This document shows, in pieces, positions 27,135 to 35,959 of a stretch of 64,000 bases of DNA. Position 1 is the first letter of the stretch. Each line of letters begins with the position of its first letter. The position numbers and the translations under genes are program-made. This DNA is from CAKSNH01 sp964422725. Lineage in GTDB: Bacteria > Bacillota > Clostridia > UBA1381. The notes under the pieces were generated by a model, which saw only the letters and a list, made by a program, of their open reading frames with translations, was not told the DNA's origin and made no database searches. The stretch lies in assembly GCA_964422725.1 (NCBI GenBank), contig CAYRCC010000006.1, positions 4,661 to 68,660 on the forward strand, written 5' to 3'.

Positions 27135-27827
27135 TTAGTTGGTTGCTGTATTTTCTGTACCTGTTGCATTTGTTGTACCGGTTGTATTTGCTGTGCCTGC
27201 CGTATCTGTTTTGTTTGACGAATTAACTACGCGCAGCAAACCCATCGCATAACTTGTATCCATTTCGCTTAATATATCCGCGGCCTTTTCGTCGCTCAGA
27301 TTTTTCACAATCTGTGCAACCTCGTTTTTATCGTCATACCGCATTAGGATTCTCGCCGCCACATCAGCGTCCATATCCTCGTAAATCTTTGCCACGTCAC
27401 GCACACTGCGCTCCTTGTTTTCAAACTCTGTCTGTTTTTCCGTGACATTCTCATTCATTAAATTCAGCTGTGCCTCTTTTTCGACAATTGCCGCCTCACG
27501 CGCATCAAGCTCGGTTTCGCGCACATCAAGTGCCTTTTTCTCCTCCAGAATGTGCGTTTGCTGAGTTTCTATACTTGCCATACTTTCTCTGTACTCAATT
27601 TCACGCTGTTCAACCGCCGTTTTCGGCATTAAAAATTCCGCTGTTTTGGTTCTTATTGCGCCGACATTAAAGCAAAAACACGCTATAAAGGCGGCCAAAA
27701 CCACAAAAATTACAATAAATGCTATGACTTTTCCGATTATACCCTTTTTTGATTTCTTTATATTCACTTGTTGACTGCCTGCCGTTGCCGGCATTTTTTT
27801 AGGTTTTTTATTAATTACATCAGCCAT
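27135..27827 (-). CDS. motE: MotE-like (YlxF) coiled-coil stator-associated protein
   Basis: A 230-residue protein with a cytoplasmic N-terminus and one membrane segment (about 33-52). A long coiled coil follows (about 70-150). Next is an MgtE-N-like helical domain (IYEDMDADVAARILMRYDDKNEVAQIVKNLSDEKAADILSEMD). The tail (about 205-230) is Thr/Asn/Gly-rich. This is the MotE/YlxF layout found between fliJ and fliK in Firmicutes. It overlaps fliJ by 8 bases. The Thr-rich tail repeats GTxNTTGT-like units. Confidence 0.85.
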   Translation of the reverse strand: MADVINKKPKKMPATAGSQQVNIKKSKKGIIGKVIAFIVIFVVLAAFIACFCFNVGAIRTKTAEFLMPKTAVEQREIEYRESMASIETQQTHILEEKKALDVRETELDAREAAIVEKEAQLNLMNENVTEKQTEFENKERSVRDVAKIYEDMDADVAARILMRYDDKNEVAQIVKNLSDEKAADILSEMDTSYAMGLLRVVNSSNKTDTAGTANTTGTTNATGTENTATN

Positions 27828-28266
27828 AATTCTCTGTTATTTCACCGCCGTTACTCGATGACATATAATCATCTAAAATTTTGCTTTCTTCCATTGCAAC
27901 TTCCTTTTTATATGCAATAAGCTGTTTTTCTCTCAGCTTTTCGTATGTTTTCCTGTTTGTCATAGTTTCGATTAACTCGCTCTGCGCCTCTGCCTTTTCG
28001 TATTCCTTTATTGAAATTTCAACGTTAATCTCAACTATTTTTTCCTTGAGCCGCTTTATGTACCTGTCCGCATTCACAAGCTCGGCAAGACTCGGCGCGC
28101 CCGTATAAATCTTTTTCGTTTCCTCGATTTCTGAATAGTACCCTTCGCGGATATCCTTCAAATCGTTAAGCTGTTTGTTTATTATTGCCAGTCTGTTCTT
28201 TTTTTCCTTTTCCAGTGCCACTGTCACGTTTAACAGTGTCTGCAGGGTGAATTTGAACTTCTTCAT
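27820..28266 (-). CDS. fliJ: Flagellar export protein FliJ
   Basis: A 148-residue all-helical protein with two coiled-coil stretches (MKKFKFTLQTLLNVTVALEKEKKNR at the start). This matches FliJ, the stalk of the export ATPase that links FliI to FlhA. It follows fliI by about 31 bases. Conservation is low, so order supports the call. Confidence 0.88.
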   Translation of the reverse strand: MKKFKFTLQTLLNVTVALEKEKKNRLAIINKQLNDLKDIREGYYSEIEETKKIYTGAPSLAELVNADRYIKRLKEKIVEINVEISIKEYEKAEAQSELIETMTNRKTYEKLREKQLIAYKKEVAMEESKILDDYMSSSNGGEITENYG

Positions 28267-28297
28267 AACCGACTGTTCCCTTTCCCGCCCTCACGCG

Positions 28298-29617
28298 CTA
28301 CATCTGCGCGCTTATGCTTTTAAGCTCGTTCAAGGTGTCCTCAAACGTGAACTCACTTCCGACAGTCTGACGGAGCAGATTGTTTATCTTGCCGTTTACG
28401 GCAATCGCCTCGTCAATTTCGGGATTTGACCCCGACTTGTACGCACCGATATTAATCAGGTCCTCGGCATCTCTGTACACTGCCATTTTATTTTTCACGA
28501 AATTCGCCGCGGCTTTGTGGTCGCTGTCGACAATGTCCGACATCAAACGGCTTATACTCGCCAAAACGTCAATCGCCGGATAATGGTTCTTGTTCGCCAA
28601 CGCTCTTGACAGGACTATATGTCCGTCAAGGATACCGCGCACCGCGTCGGTAATCGGCTCGTTAAGGTCGTCACCGTCAACCAGTACCGTATAAAGACCC
28701 GTTATTGAGCCTTTGTCCGACGTTCCGGTTCGCTCCAACAGCTTAGGCAGTTCCGTAAACACCGACGGCGTATATCCGCGTGATACCGGCGGTTCACCCA
28801 TAGCCATACCGATTTCACGCTGTGCCATAGCAAAACGCGTAACCGAGTCCATCATAAGCAGTACTTTTTTGCCTTGTTCGCGGAAATATTCCGCAATCGC
28901 AGTACCGACCATAGCCGATTTAAGTCTAATAAGTGCCGGCTGGTCCGACGTTGCAACTACAATGACGGAGCGTTTTAAGCCCTCCTCCTGTAAGTCCTTT
29001 TCGATGAAGTCGTTAAGCTCTCTGCCGCGCTCGCCCACAAGCACTATCACATTTATATCTGCCGTCGCATTACGGGCAATCATACCCAAAAGTGTACTCT
29101 TGCCCACGCCGCTGCCGGCGAATATACCTATTCTCTGTCCGCTGCCGCAGGTTATAAGTCCGTCAATCGCCTTGATTCCGAGCGGCAGAATTTCCTTTAT
29201 TCGCTTTCTTTTAAGCGGATTCGGCGGTGCGTTGTCAGCCTTAAAAAGCTCGCCGCCGACTATATCGCCTTTACCGTCAATCGGCTCTCCGAGTCCGTTC
29301 AGAATACGTCCTCTGAGGTCGTCCGATATTTTTACCTGCAAGGTTCTCTTTGTTGCCTCAACTCTGCTGCCCGAGCCTATTCCGTCAAGCGTACCGTAAG
29401 GCATCAGTATAACCTTATTGTCGCGAAAACCTATAACCTCCGACATAACCGTCGTATACCCGTCAATCGAGGTTATTTTGCATATTTCGCCGATTTTTGC
29501 GATAGGTCCTATCGACTCAACCGTCAGCCCCGTTACGCGCGACACCTTGCCGTAATAATTAAGCGTATCTGTGTTATCTACAATATTTCTGTAATACTCT
29601 AAATCAAAATTTGTCAT
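28298..29617 (-). CDS. fliI: Flagellum-specific ATPase FliI
   Basis: A 439-residue F1-beta-like ATPase with Walker A FAGSGVGKSTLLGMIARN, the VLVGERGRELNDFIE stretch, LLMMDSVTRFAMAQREIG (Walker B) and GEPPVSRGYTPSVFTELPKLLERTG. It powers and orders export-substrate delivery. It overlaps fliH by 4 bases (ATGA) and is followed by fliJ. Confidence 0.97.
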   Translation of the reverse strand: MTNFDLEYYRNIVDNTDTLNYYGKVSRVTGLTVESIGPIAKIGEICKITSIDGYTTVMSEVIGFRDNKVILMPYGTLDGIGSGSRVEATKRTLQVKISDDLRGRILNGLGEPIDGKGDIVGGELFKADNAPPNPLKRKRIKEILPLGIKAIDGLITCGSGQRIGIFAGSGVGKSTLLGMIARNATADINVIVLVGERGRELNDFIEKDLQEEGLKRSVIVVATSDQPALIRLKSAMVGTAIAEYFREQGKKVLLMMDSVTRFAMAQREIGMAMGEPPVSRGYTPSVFTELPKLLERTGTSDKGSITGLYTVLVDGDDLNEPITDAVRGILDGHIVLSRALANKNHYPAIDVLASISRLMSDIVDSDHKAAANFVKNKMAVYRDAEDLINIGAYKSGSNPEIDEAIAVNGKINNLLRQTVGSEFTFEDTLNELKSISAQM

Positions 29618-30342
29618 ATCTGTTTACATTCTTCCAACAAAGACTTTTTCAAATTTTCAAACTGCGCATCTATCGACGCATCAATAGTGCCGTAATCGGA
29701 ATTAAGCAATATTTCCTCATTGGTAAGCTCGCGGTTTACGCTTACTTCGTAAATAGGCTTCAGCTTGCTCACGTCAATTTTATCTGCAAGCTCCTCGGAA
29801 ATTTCTATCACCAGATTTTTCTCGTCCTTGAACCGTATAAGCACATCGTTAAGTGCCGACAGTATTGCCGTATCATCCTTTTCAAGCTCTATATTTATAA
29901 TCTTTCTCGCAAGCATAAACGCAAGCTCTGTGATATTGCTTTTAATATCCTCGATTTGCTTTGCGAATTCACTCTCAATTTCGCCCTTCAGCTTTTCAAG
30001 CTCACCGTCAAGCTCCTCGCACCGATTCCGCGCAACCTTCATTCCCTCGTCAAACCCTTTGCTTGCCTGTCTGAAAAGTTCCGCCGAACACTCGCTTTTC
30101 GCGTTTTCGACTATGCGCGCCGTTTCCAGCCGCATTTGTGCCAGAAAATTTCTCTTTTGCTGTTCGATTTCAGCCTCGGCATCTTTTATGCGCTGTTCAA
30201 GAGCGCGTTCACGCTCGTGAAAATCTTCCATCGTCTTTCGCGGTACGGATATATCGTCGTGCGGTTTTTCACCGCCGAGATAGCAAGGATTTTCCTCGTA
30301 TGTAACCCGTGCGTTTTTTAGCACTTTATACAAACAATTCAT
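29614..30342 (-). CDS. fliH: Flagellar assembly protein FliH
   Basis: A 242-residue protein with a long charged coiled coil (about 35-120) and a C-terminal V-ATPase-E-like domain (VLIRFKDEKNLVIEISEELADKIDVSKL). FliH regulates FliI and ties it to FliN/FliY. The ATG at 30342 directly abuts the GGAG site, so an in-frame TTG at 30333, nine bases past it, may be the true start. It overlaps fliG. Confidence 0.9.
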   Translation of the reverse strand: MNCLYKVLKNARVTYEENPCYLGGEKPHDDISVPRKTMEDFHERERALEQRIKDAEAEIEQQKRNFLAQMRLETARIVENAKSECSAELFRQASKGFDEGMKVARNRCEELDGELEKLKGEIESEFAKQIEDIKSNITELAFMLARKIINIELEKDDTAILSALNDVLIRFKDEKNLVIEISEELADKIDVSKLKPIYEVSVNRELTNEEILLNSDYGTIDASIDAQFENLKKSLLEECKQI

Positions 30343-31333
30343 CTCCTTCCCCTCTCATAATGATAATCTCACCCATTTCCTCAAGACGTCTTATTGTATT
30401 TACAATCTTCTGCTGTGCAATTTCAACATCTTTGATACGTACAGGACCCATATACTCCATATCCTCTACAATCATATCGCGTGCACGCGCGGACATATTG
30501 CTGATAACAACGTCCTTGACTTCCTGATTTGTACCCTTGAGCGCAACCGCAAGGTCTTTGGTATCGGTTTCACCGATAACCTTCTGAATCGCACGGGCAT
30601 CAAGCTTGATAATATCATCAAAGGTGAACATTCTCTTACGGATTTCCTCCGCAAGCTCCGTATTGTACTCGTCGAGTGTTTCGAGGATACGTTTTTCCGT
30701 ACCGATGTCGATAGAGTTAAGAATGTCAACCGTACTCTGAATACCGCCGACAACCGTAAAGTCTTCCGAACCGAGACTTGACAGTTTCCTCTCAAGCACT
30801 CTCTCAACCTCTTTTATGTACTCAGGAGATGTTCTTTCCATATTGGCAATTTTTTCTATAATCTTTGCCTGTTGTTCCTGCGGCAGTTCACCGAGAACCA
30901 GTGACACCTGCTGCGGTTTCAGATACGAGAATATCAGCGCAATTGTCTGAGTGTTCTCGTTTCTTATAAAGTTGAGGATTTGCTCGGGGTCAGCCTTTCG
31001 CAGATAGTCAAACGGTCTTACCTGTAATGACGATGTAATCTTGCCGATAAGCTCATACGCTTTTTCATCGCCGAGTGCCTCCTCCAAAAGCTGACGTGCA
31101 TAGTCGATACCGCCGTCGGATATGTAGTTTTGAGCCAGACACAGCTCGTAAAACTCGTTTATTATCGTATCGCGCGTATCGGCATCAACCGACCTCAAAT
31201 TAGTGATGTCAACCGTAAGCTGTTCTATTTCCTCTTCTCTCAAATGCTGAAATATTTTTGTTGAACTTTCCTTGCCCAATGCGATAAGCAGAATTGCCGC
31301 TTTCTCGCTTCCTGACATAGCCCCTTTTTTCAT
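30326..31333 (-). CDS. fliG: Flagellar motor switch protein FliG
   Basis: About 335 residues with the three armadillo-like domains of FliG (SGSEKAAILLIALGKESSTKIFQHL; YLKPQQVSLVLGELPQEQQAKI; a C-terminal domain with charged helix LAVALKGTNQEVKDVVISNMSARARDMI). The charged residues that face MotA are kept. The ATG at 31333 (MKKGAMSG) is 13 bases from AAAGGA. The in-frame TTG at 31345 lies only one base past it, so ATG is preferred but not certain. Confidence 0.96.
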   Translation of the reverse strand: MKKGAMSGSEKAAILLIALGKESSTKIFQHLREEEIEQLTVDITNLRSVDADTRDTIINEFYELCLAQNYISDGGIDYARQLLEEALGDEKAYELIGKITSSLQVRPFDYLRKADPEQILNFIRNENTQTIALIFSYLKPQQVSLVLGELPQEQQAKIIEKIANMERTSPEYIKEVERVLERKLSSLGSEDFTVVGGIQSTVDILNSIDIGTEKRILETLDEYNTELAEEIRKRMFTFDDIIKLDARAIQKVIGETDTKDLAVALKGTNQEVKDVVISNMSARARDMIVEDMEYMGPVRIKDVEIAQQKIVNTIRRLEEMGEIIIMRGEGDELFV

Positions 31334-31385
31334 AGCAAGTTTCAATTCCTTTCAATATCAATTACACCCAAAATTGCCGCAACCG

Positions 31386-32957
31386 TTAATTGCCGTAATC
31401 ATCGAGCCAGTTTCTCAAAAGCTGCGCAACAAATTCAGGATTGCTGTCAATACTCTTTTCGATAAGCTTACGCTGTTCGGACTTCTTCATCGTAAACTCG
31501 GTCATCTCCACTTCAGGCTCTGCCTGTACCGCCTCCTCGGCTGCCATTTCCTCAAGCATAGCCGCATATCTTTCGGCTTCTTCTTTCTTCTTCTTTCTCA
31601 AAACCGCAAGCACAACCACCAACAGCACAATTACGATAATTCCGAATATAACCGCACTTATCAGCCAAATCTGCTTTTGCTGATATTCCGCCGCCTGCTG
31701 CTGACTTTCAAACATACTGTTTATAGCGTCGTTTCCGGTACTGCCGCTGAAGTCCATCGTCTGAACCGTTACGTTTTCCGGTGCGATACCGGTTGCACCG
31801 GCAACAATTGCCTTAACCTTTTCGTCCGCACCCGCCTGAAGGTCTGCGCTGTCAAGAATGACCGACACGGAAATATCACCGATATTTCCCTCCGCTTTCT
31901 GCACAAAATCCTTTATCTGGCTTATTTCGTAGTTTACCGTCTTGTCTTTCTTTTCGTAAGTACCCGAACCGACATTTGTCTGCGGATATGTAGGTGCGCC
32001 GCCGTTTGCGTCCATACCGACATTTCCGGCGGTATCCGAGCCTGTAGCCGTTTCGGTCGACTCATTCACGCTGACCGGAATACCGTTTGTACTTCCCTCA
32101 ACCGGCTCAACCTTTGTCGTTTCGGTTGTCTGCTTGTCAAAGTTCAGCGACACTCTCACTCCGGCTATAACCTTGCCCGCGCCGAACACAGGCTCTAACA
32201 TATTTTCAATCTGCTCTTTATACTTTTTGCTCACGCTTTCCTCAAGCTCAAGCTGTGTACCGGCAAGCTCGGTAAGATTTTCGTCCGTATTGCTTAAAAT
32301 ATTTCCCTCACTGTCGATAATATGTACCTCGTCCTCGGTAAGTCCCGGAACGCTTTTCGCAACCAAACCGGCAATGCCTTTAACTTGCTTTTTTGAAAGC
32401 TGTGCATTGTTTTTCAGCTTCAAAAGCACCGATGCCGTTGCATTCTTTTTGTCGCTTTTCAAAACGAACGTCGAATTTTCCGGTATATTCAGCGTAACTA
32501 TGGCATCGCTCACGCCTTCTATCGTCTTGATTGAGATTTGCAGTCTTTCCTGCAGCTGAAACTGCATATATTTTTGTTTTTCGTAATCCGTCGTACCGAA
32601 ACCCGTACTGTTCTGGAACATTTCATAGTTAAGTCCGCTCTCCGGATAACCCTCTGCCGAGAGTGTCATACGAAGTGACTCAGCCTCTTTCTCCGGCACC
32701 ATAATCGTACCCGTTCCGCGCGTCTTAACCTTAACGTCCTGTTCGACCAGTTTGTTGTAAATTTCTCCTGCCTCCTGCTCATTGAGTCCGCTGTACAAAA
32801 CCGTATAAACGGTTCTGTTCAAAAGCAGTACCAGCACGATAATCACAAGCAGTACAGCACCTGCCGCCACGGCATACGCTATCTTTTTTTGTTTTTCAAG
32901 ATTATCCCAATAATCTTTTAATGGCTTAAAAAATTTAACGGCTGAATTATTATCCAA
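31386..32957 (-). CDS. fliF: Flagellar MS-ring protein FliF
   Basis: A 523-residue protein with two membrane segments (about 27-47 and 430-453), a periplasmic-type ring domain between them (YSGLNEQEAGEIYNKLVEQDVKVKTRGTGTIMVPEKEAESLRM), and a C-terminal FliG-binding tail. Start is TTG behind AGGAGG. It builds the MS ring, the base on which rod and export gate assemble. Confidence 0.96.
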   Translation of the reverse strand: MDNNSAVKFFKPLKDYWDNLEKQKKIAYAVAAGAVLLVIIVLVLLLNRTVYTVLYSGLNEQEAGEIYNKLVEQDVKVKTRGTGTIMVPEKEAESLRMTLSAEGYPESGLNYEMFQNSTGFGTTDYEKQKYMQFQLQERLQISIKTIEGVSDAIVTLNIPENSTFVLKSDKKNATASVLLKLKNNAQLSKKQVKGIAGLVAKSVPGLTEDEVHIIDSEGNILSNTDENLTELAGTQLELEESVSKKYKEQIENMLEPVFGAGKVIAGVRVSLNFDKQTTETTKVEPVEGSTNGIPVSVNESTETATGSDTAGNVGMDANGGAPTYPQTNVGSGTYEKKDKTVNYEISQIKDFVQKAEGNIGDISVSVILDSADLQAGADEKVKAIVAGATGIAPENVTVQTMDFSGSTGNDAINSMFESQQQAAEYQQKQIWLISAVIFGIIVIVLLVVVLAVLRKKKKEEAERYAAMLEEMAAEEAVQAEPEVEMTEFTMKKSEQRKLIEKSIDSNPEFVAQLLRNWLDDYGN

Positions 32958-33008
32958 GTCAGTTTATCCTCCTACCTCAAGAATGTATGTGCGAGCGCAA
33001 AAGCAAAA

Positions 33009-33323
33009 TCACACCTGCATTCTCATAATTTCCGAATATGCATCCATTGCCTTATTCCTTATCTGAACTGTAAGTCTGAGCGCAATGTCTGCCTCTTCGC
33101 CGGCAATAATAACATCGTGCATATTGTCAAGATTTCCGCTCAAAAGCTCAAGGTTTGCCGCCTTATCCGCGGCATCCGTTTCGTTTGCATTGGCAATCAA
33201 GCCCTCAAGCACGCTTTTAAACGAAATTTCCGTATTCGTACCCGCTGTTGTTTTTTTTGCGCCGTCCGTATTAAAAACGCCGTTAATACCGCTGATACCG
33301 TTTATCGCATTAATTCCACTCAT
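33009..33323 (-). CDS. fliE: Flagellar hook-basal body protein FliE
   Basis: A 104-residue protein with a helical C-half (SGNLDNMHDVIIAGEEADIALRLTVQIRNKAMDAYSEIMRMQV), the FliE signature. FliE joins the MS ring to the proximal rod. The Asn/Gly/Ile-rich start (MSGINAINGISGINGV) is a short repeat not seen in enteric FliE. It lies between flgC and fliF, as usual. Confidence 0.92.
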   Translation of the reverse strand: MSGINAINGISGINGVFNTDGAKKTTAGTNTEISFKSVLEGLIANANETDAADKAANLELLSGNLDNMHDVIIAGEEADIALRLTVQIRNKAMDAYSEIMRMQV

Positions 33324-33352
33324 AAAAAATCCCCACTTCTTTAGTTAAAATA

Positions 33353-33793
33353 TTATCTGCCGAGTTCAAGTGCTTTGAGCGCCATATTTTTCGTCGTTGT
33401 AAACGCCGTAACGTTCGCCTCGTACGAACGCGATGCGCTCATCATATCAACCATTTCCGTAACCGTATCAACGTTAGGATAGCTCACATACCCTTCGGCA
33501 TTCGCATCGGGATGATTCGGCTCATAGACCATTTTGAAATCCGACATATCCTCCTCAACCGCCGCAATTCTTACGCCGCTGCCGATTTTGTCCTGTGTGA
33601 AACCGTTCATATGCTCCGCGAAAGTAGCCTGATCGGTTCTGCTGCCCATAGTCACCACCCGTCGTCTGTACGGACCGCCGTTTGCCGTCCTTGTAACCTC
33701 CGCATTTGCCAAATTCTCAGCAATAACGTCCATTCTGAATCTCTGCGCCGTCAGTGCCGACGTACTTATTTCCATTGCTCTGAGCAAAGCCAT
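33353..33793 (-). CDS. flgC: Flagellar rod protein FlgC
   Basis: A 146-residue protein (ALLRAMEISTSALTAQRFRMDVIAENLANAEVTRTANGGPYRR; NVDTVTEMVDMMSASRSYEANVTAFTTTKNMALKALELG) matching FlgC, a proximal rod part. It follows flgB by 28 bases. Start is an ATG behind AAAGGGG. Confidence 0.95.
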   Translation of the reverse strand: MALLRAMEISTSALTAQRFRMDVIAENLANAEVTRTANGGPYRRRVVTMGSRTDQATFAEHMNGFTQDKIGSGVRIAAVEEDMSDFKMVYEPNHPDANAEGYVSYPNVDTVTEMVDMMSASRSYEANVTAFTTTKNMALKALELGR

Positions 33794-33821
33794 TTATAAC
33801 GCACCCCTTTTCATTTATTCA

Positions 33822-34223
33822 CTATTTACCGTCATTTATCACATATCTGAGTCTTGAATACTCTTCGCCGAGTTTTTGAAGAACAGTGTTGTAATAAATA
33901 GCATTTTCCGCAAGACTTGCCTGTTCCTTTTCAACATCAACGTTACTGCCGTCCATACGCATCGTGGACGAATCGTCCTGTACGACTATAGGCGAAAGAT
34001 CGCTTTTACCGCCGGCATACATATGTTTTTCGTTGGTTCTTTTCATAACCGAGCCGTCATTTTTCATTGCGCTCTGCAAAACCTTTTCAAATTCCACCTT
34101 TGATGCTTTAAAATTAGGAGTGTCAACATTTGAAATATTGTTTGTTATAACGTTGTTTCTCAGCCATGAGGCATCGAGCGCCGTTTCAAGAATCGACGAA
34201 TGACCGAATATGGAATTTATCAT
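33822..34223 (-). CDS. flgB: Flagellar rod protein FlgB
   Basis: A 133-residue protein with SSILETALDASWLRNNVITNNISNVDTPNFKASKVEFEKVL and a C-terminal helix (EKEQASLAENAIYYNTVLQKLGEEYSRLRYVIND). It is the first rod gene and the second gene of the operon. Length and order fit FlgB. Confidence 0.95.
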   Translation of the reverse strand: MINSIFGHSSILETALDASWLRNNVITNNISNVDTPNFKASKVEFEKVLQSAMKNDGSVMKRTNEKHMYAGGKSDLSPIVVQDDSSTMRMDGSNVDVEKEQASLAENAIYYNTVLQKLGEEYSRLRYVINDGK

Positions 34224-34241
34224 TTACCGCCACGCTCCCTT

Positions 34242-34871
34242 TTACTGATTAAGATATTTCATTATTTTGGTTATGTAATTTCGTGTTTCCTTAGGCAGCT
34301 TTGCAAACTGTTCAGGGTCATCAAGATTGTCAAGTCCGAGCCGTCTGACTCTTGTAGGACCGCAGTTATACGCCGCAAGCGCAAGCTTTACATCGCCGTT
34401 GTAAGAATTGAGATAGCCTTTAAGCTCTCTTATTCCGCCGTCAATATTCTGCACGGGGTCAAACGGATCCTGCACGTTAAGCTCTTTCACATTCACCGGC
34501 ATAAGCTGCATAAGTCCCATAGCTCCGGCGCTCGACACACACGTCGGGTCAAAGTCCGACTCGGCTTTTATAACCGACTTTATAAGCGCCTCGCTGACTC
34601 CGTAACGCTTTGATTTATCCGAAATTATACTGTCGTATTTGCTTTCAAATCCGTTTGCCGGCGAATCCGCATAATCAAGGTCGATTACACCGCTCACCGC
34701 CGCCGTCTGCTTTTGCTCCGTGCCGCTGTCTTGTGTCTGTGTCAGCGACTGTGCCTTTTGAAGTGCCAAATAAAAATTCTGCGAACCCTGTATCGACGAC
34801 AGTCTTGAACAGACACGCTCGTTTATTTCATACATTTTCTGTGTATATATATCACATGGATTAATCTTCAC
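34242..34871 (-). CDS. Lytic transglycosylase (SLT domain) heading the flagellar operon
   Basis: A 209-residue protein. From about residue 90 it has a Slt-type domain: KRYGVSEALIKSVIKAESDFDP with the catalytic Glu in AES, AGAMGLMQLMP, and ALAAYNCGPTRV. It would cleave peptidoglycan between MurNAc and GlcNAc. No signal peptide or membrane segment is visible in the first 90 residues, so export by the flagellar system or activity at the rod is likely but not shown. GTG start at 34871 behind GGAGGTG. It is the first gene of the long operon, so it may act like FlgJ and open the wall for the rod. Confidence 0.88.
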   Translation of the reverse strand: MKINPCDIYTQKMYEINERVCSRLSSIQGSQNFYLALQKAQSLTQTQDSGTEQKQTAAVSGVIDLDYADSPANGFESKYDSIISDKSKRYGVSEALIKSVIKAESDFDPTCVSSAGAMGLMQLMPVNVKELNVQDPFDPVQNIDGGIRELKGYLNSYNGDVKLALAAYNCGPTRVRRLGLDNLDDPEQFAKLPKETRNYITKIMKYLNQ

Positions 34872-34931
34872 TTCGCACCTCCGGATTGCTTTTTATGTCC
34901 CTGTTTAAAAGGACAACCATAGATACTAACA

Positions 34932-34960
34932 ATTATATACTCATTTTTGCATAAAATCAA
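34932..34960 (-). promoter_or_regulatory. Sigma-A-type promoter of the flagellar operon
   Basis: On the minus strand, TTGATT (34960-34955) and TATAAT (34937-34932) are separated by exactly 17 bases. An A/T-rich tract lies upstream of the -35, possibly an UP-like element. The -10 is about 60 bases before the GTG of the lytic transglycosylase. This is the only strong promoter seen in the 32-kb operon. Confidence 0.75.
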
Positions 34961-35180
34961 TAGTATTTGAAAAAAAATCAATATTTTTTTCAACTTTTGT
35001 TGTGCAAAACGTCGCAAAAAAATGTATTAAAAATTTGCTTTTTGGTTATATTTTGAATAACAAATCATCATTGCCAAACTCATTTTTGAGCTCGTCCCAC
35101 AATTCGGCACAGCCTGCGTTTCAAGCCGTCAATACCAAATCGTTTTGGCGGCGCATACGGCAAAAACACCAAAAATGCAG

Positions 35181-35211
35181 TTGACCCATTTCAGAGCGGT
35201 TTATGTATAAT
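35181..35211 (+). promoter_or_regulatory. Sigma-A-type promoter for the small membrane protein gene
   Basis: TTGACC (35181-35186) and TATAAT (35206-35211) are 19 bases apart, a little long, with TATG just before the -10. It lies about 80 bases before the GTG at 35289. Confidence 0.5.
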
Positions 35212-35288
35212 AATTCAGTTTGCTGTCAAAAATATACACAGCGGTACGGACAATCCGCCGCCGACAAAAAATGAAAAGGAGCTTTGCC

Positions 35289-35474
35289 GTGAAAAAAGAC
35301 TACAACGTAATCTACGAGGCACACTGCATTTTGGAGGACTATATAAAACGCACCCAAACACCGCCAAAGCAAAAGAAAAAACCACAATCACCGTCCGTTA
35401 CGCCCTTGATAACCGCCGCTCTCATTTTCGCGCTTTTATGCGTAATAAACCTGTTTTTGTGGTTTTTGCACTGA
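35289..35474 (+). CDS. Small single-pass membrane protein of unknown function
   Basis: A 61-residue protein starting GTG at 35289 behind AAAAGGAG at a 7-base spacing. The N-half is charged (VKKDYNVIYEAHCILEDYIKRT). A basic Pro/Gln/Lys linker follows (PPKQKKKPQ). The C-terminal hydrophobic helix (TAALIFALLCVINLFLWFL) leaves only a few residues after the membrane, as in tail-anchored proteins. The longer frame from 35220 lacks a good ribosome site. It is convergent with cheD (2 bases apart) and has its own promoter. No family recognised. Confidence 0.62.
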   Translation: MKKDYNVIYEAHCILEDYIKRTQTPPKQKKKPQSPSVTPLITAALIFALLCVINLFLWFLH

Positions 35475-35476
35475 TA

Positions 35477-35959
35477 TCAAATTTTAACGTCCTTGCTCGG
35501 CAGCGAACGAATTCTCAGCATACCGTCCTCCGAGAAAAACTCTATCGTTCTGCCTATATTGCCGCCCACGTCCTCCGCAACAATCGGTATACCCAGACTT
35601 TTGAGTGTCTTTTTGGTCACTTCGACATTTCTGTCGCCGATAAGCGAATTGCTGCCACCCTTAAACAAATCGCCGAACATATTCGCACCGCCTGCAATTT
35701 TCGCCACTATGCGCGATTTCACCGCGTTGCGCTTCAGCATTTCCCCCAAAAGGTACGGTATCGCACTGTCGGCATACTTCATCAAATTATTGTCATTTTC
35801 GGTTTTTTCCGGCAACAGCACGTGTGACATTCCCGACACCTTAGTCACGGGGTCGTACATACAAATCCCCACGCACGAGCCGAGTGCATACGAAATAAGC
35901 GAATCCGGCTGTTCGGCAATATTCGCATCTGCAATACCCACCTTAATAACTGTAGCCAT
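35477..35959 (-). CDS. cheD: Chemoreceptor glutamine deamidase CheD
   Basis: A 160-residue protein with the CheD core: IAEQPDSLISYALGSCVGICMYDP (catalytic Cys in GSCVG), MSHVLLPEK (catalytic His), and KIAGGANMF. CheD deamidates receptor Gln residues and binds CheC. The ATG at 35959 overlaps the cheC end by 17 bases, so the pair is coupled. It is the last gene of a four-gene unit. Confidence 0.95.
   Translation of the reverse strand: MATVIKVGIADANIAEQPDSLISYALGSCVGICMYDPVTKVSGMSHVLLPEKTENDNNLMKYADSAIPYLLGEMLKRNAVKSRIVAKIAGGANMFGDLFKGGSNSLIGDRNVEVTKKTLKSLGIPIVAEDVGGNIGRTIEFFSEDGMLRIRSLPSKDVKI

Larger units (their letters stand above)
34872..35288. other. Intergenic region between the flagellar operon and the small membrane protein gene
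   Basis: This 417-base stretch holds no convincing gene. It contains the flagellar promoter (34932-34960), a short hairpin (tgtcc/ggaca arms, 34896-34900 with 34911-34915) in the flagellar leader, an AT-rich tract (about 34930-35060), and a promoter for the plus-strand gene (35181-35211). Confidence 0.7.

Noticed and set aside
35002..35184. 60-codon plus-strand frame upstream of the small membrane protein
   Set aside because: It lies in the AT-rich promoter region and lacks a ribosome site.
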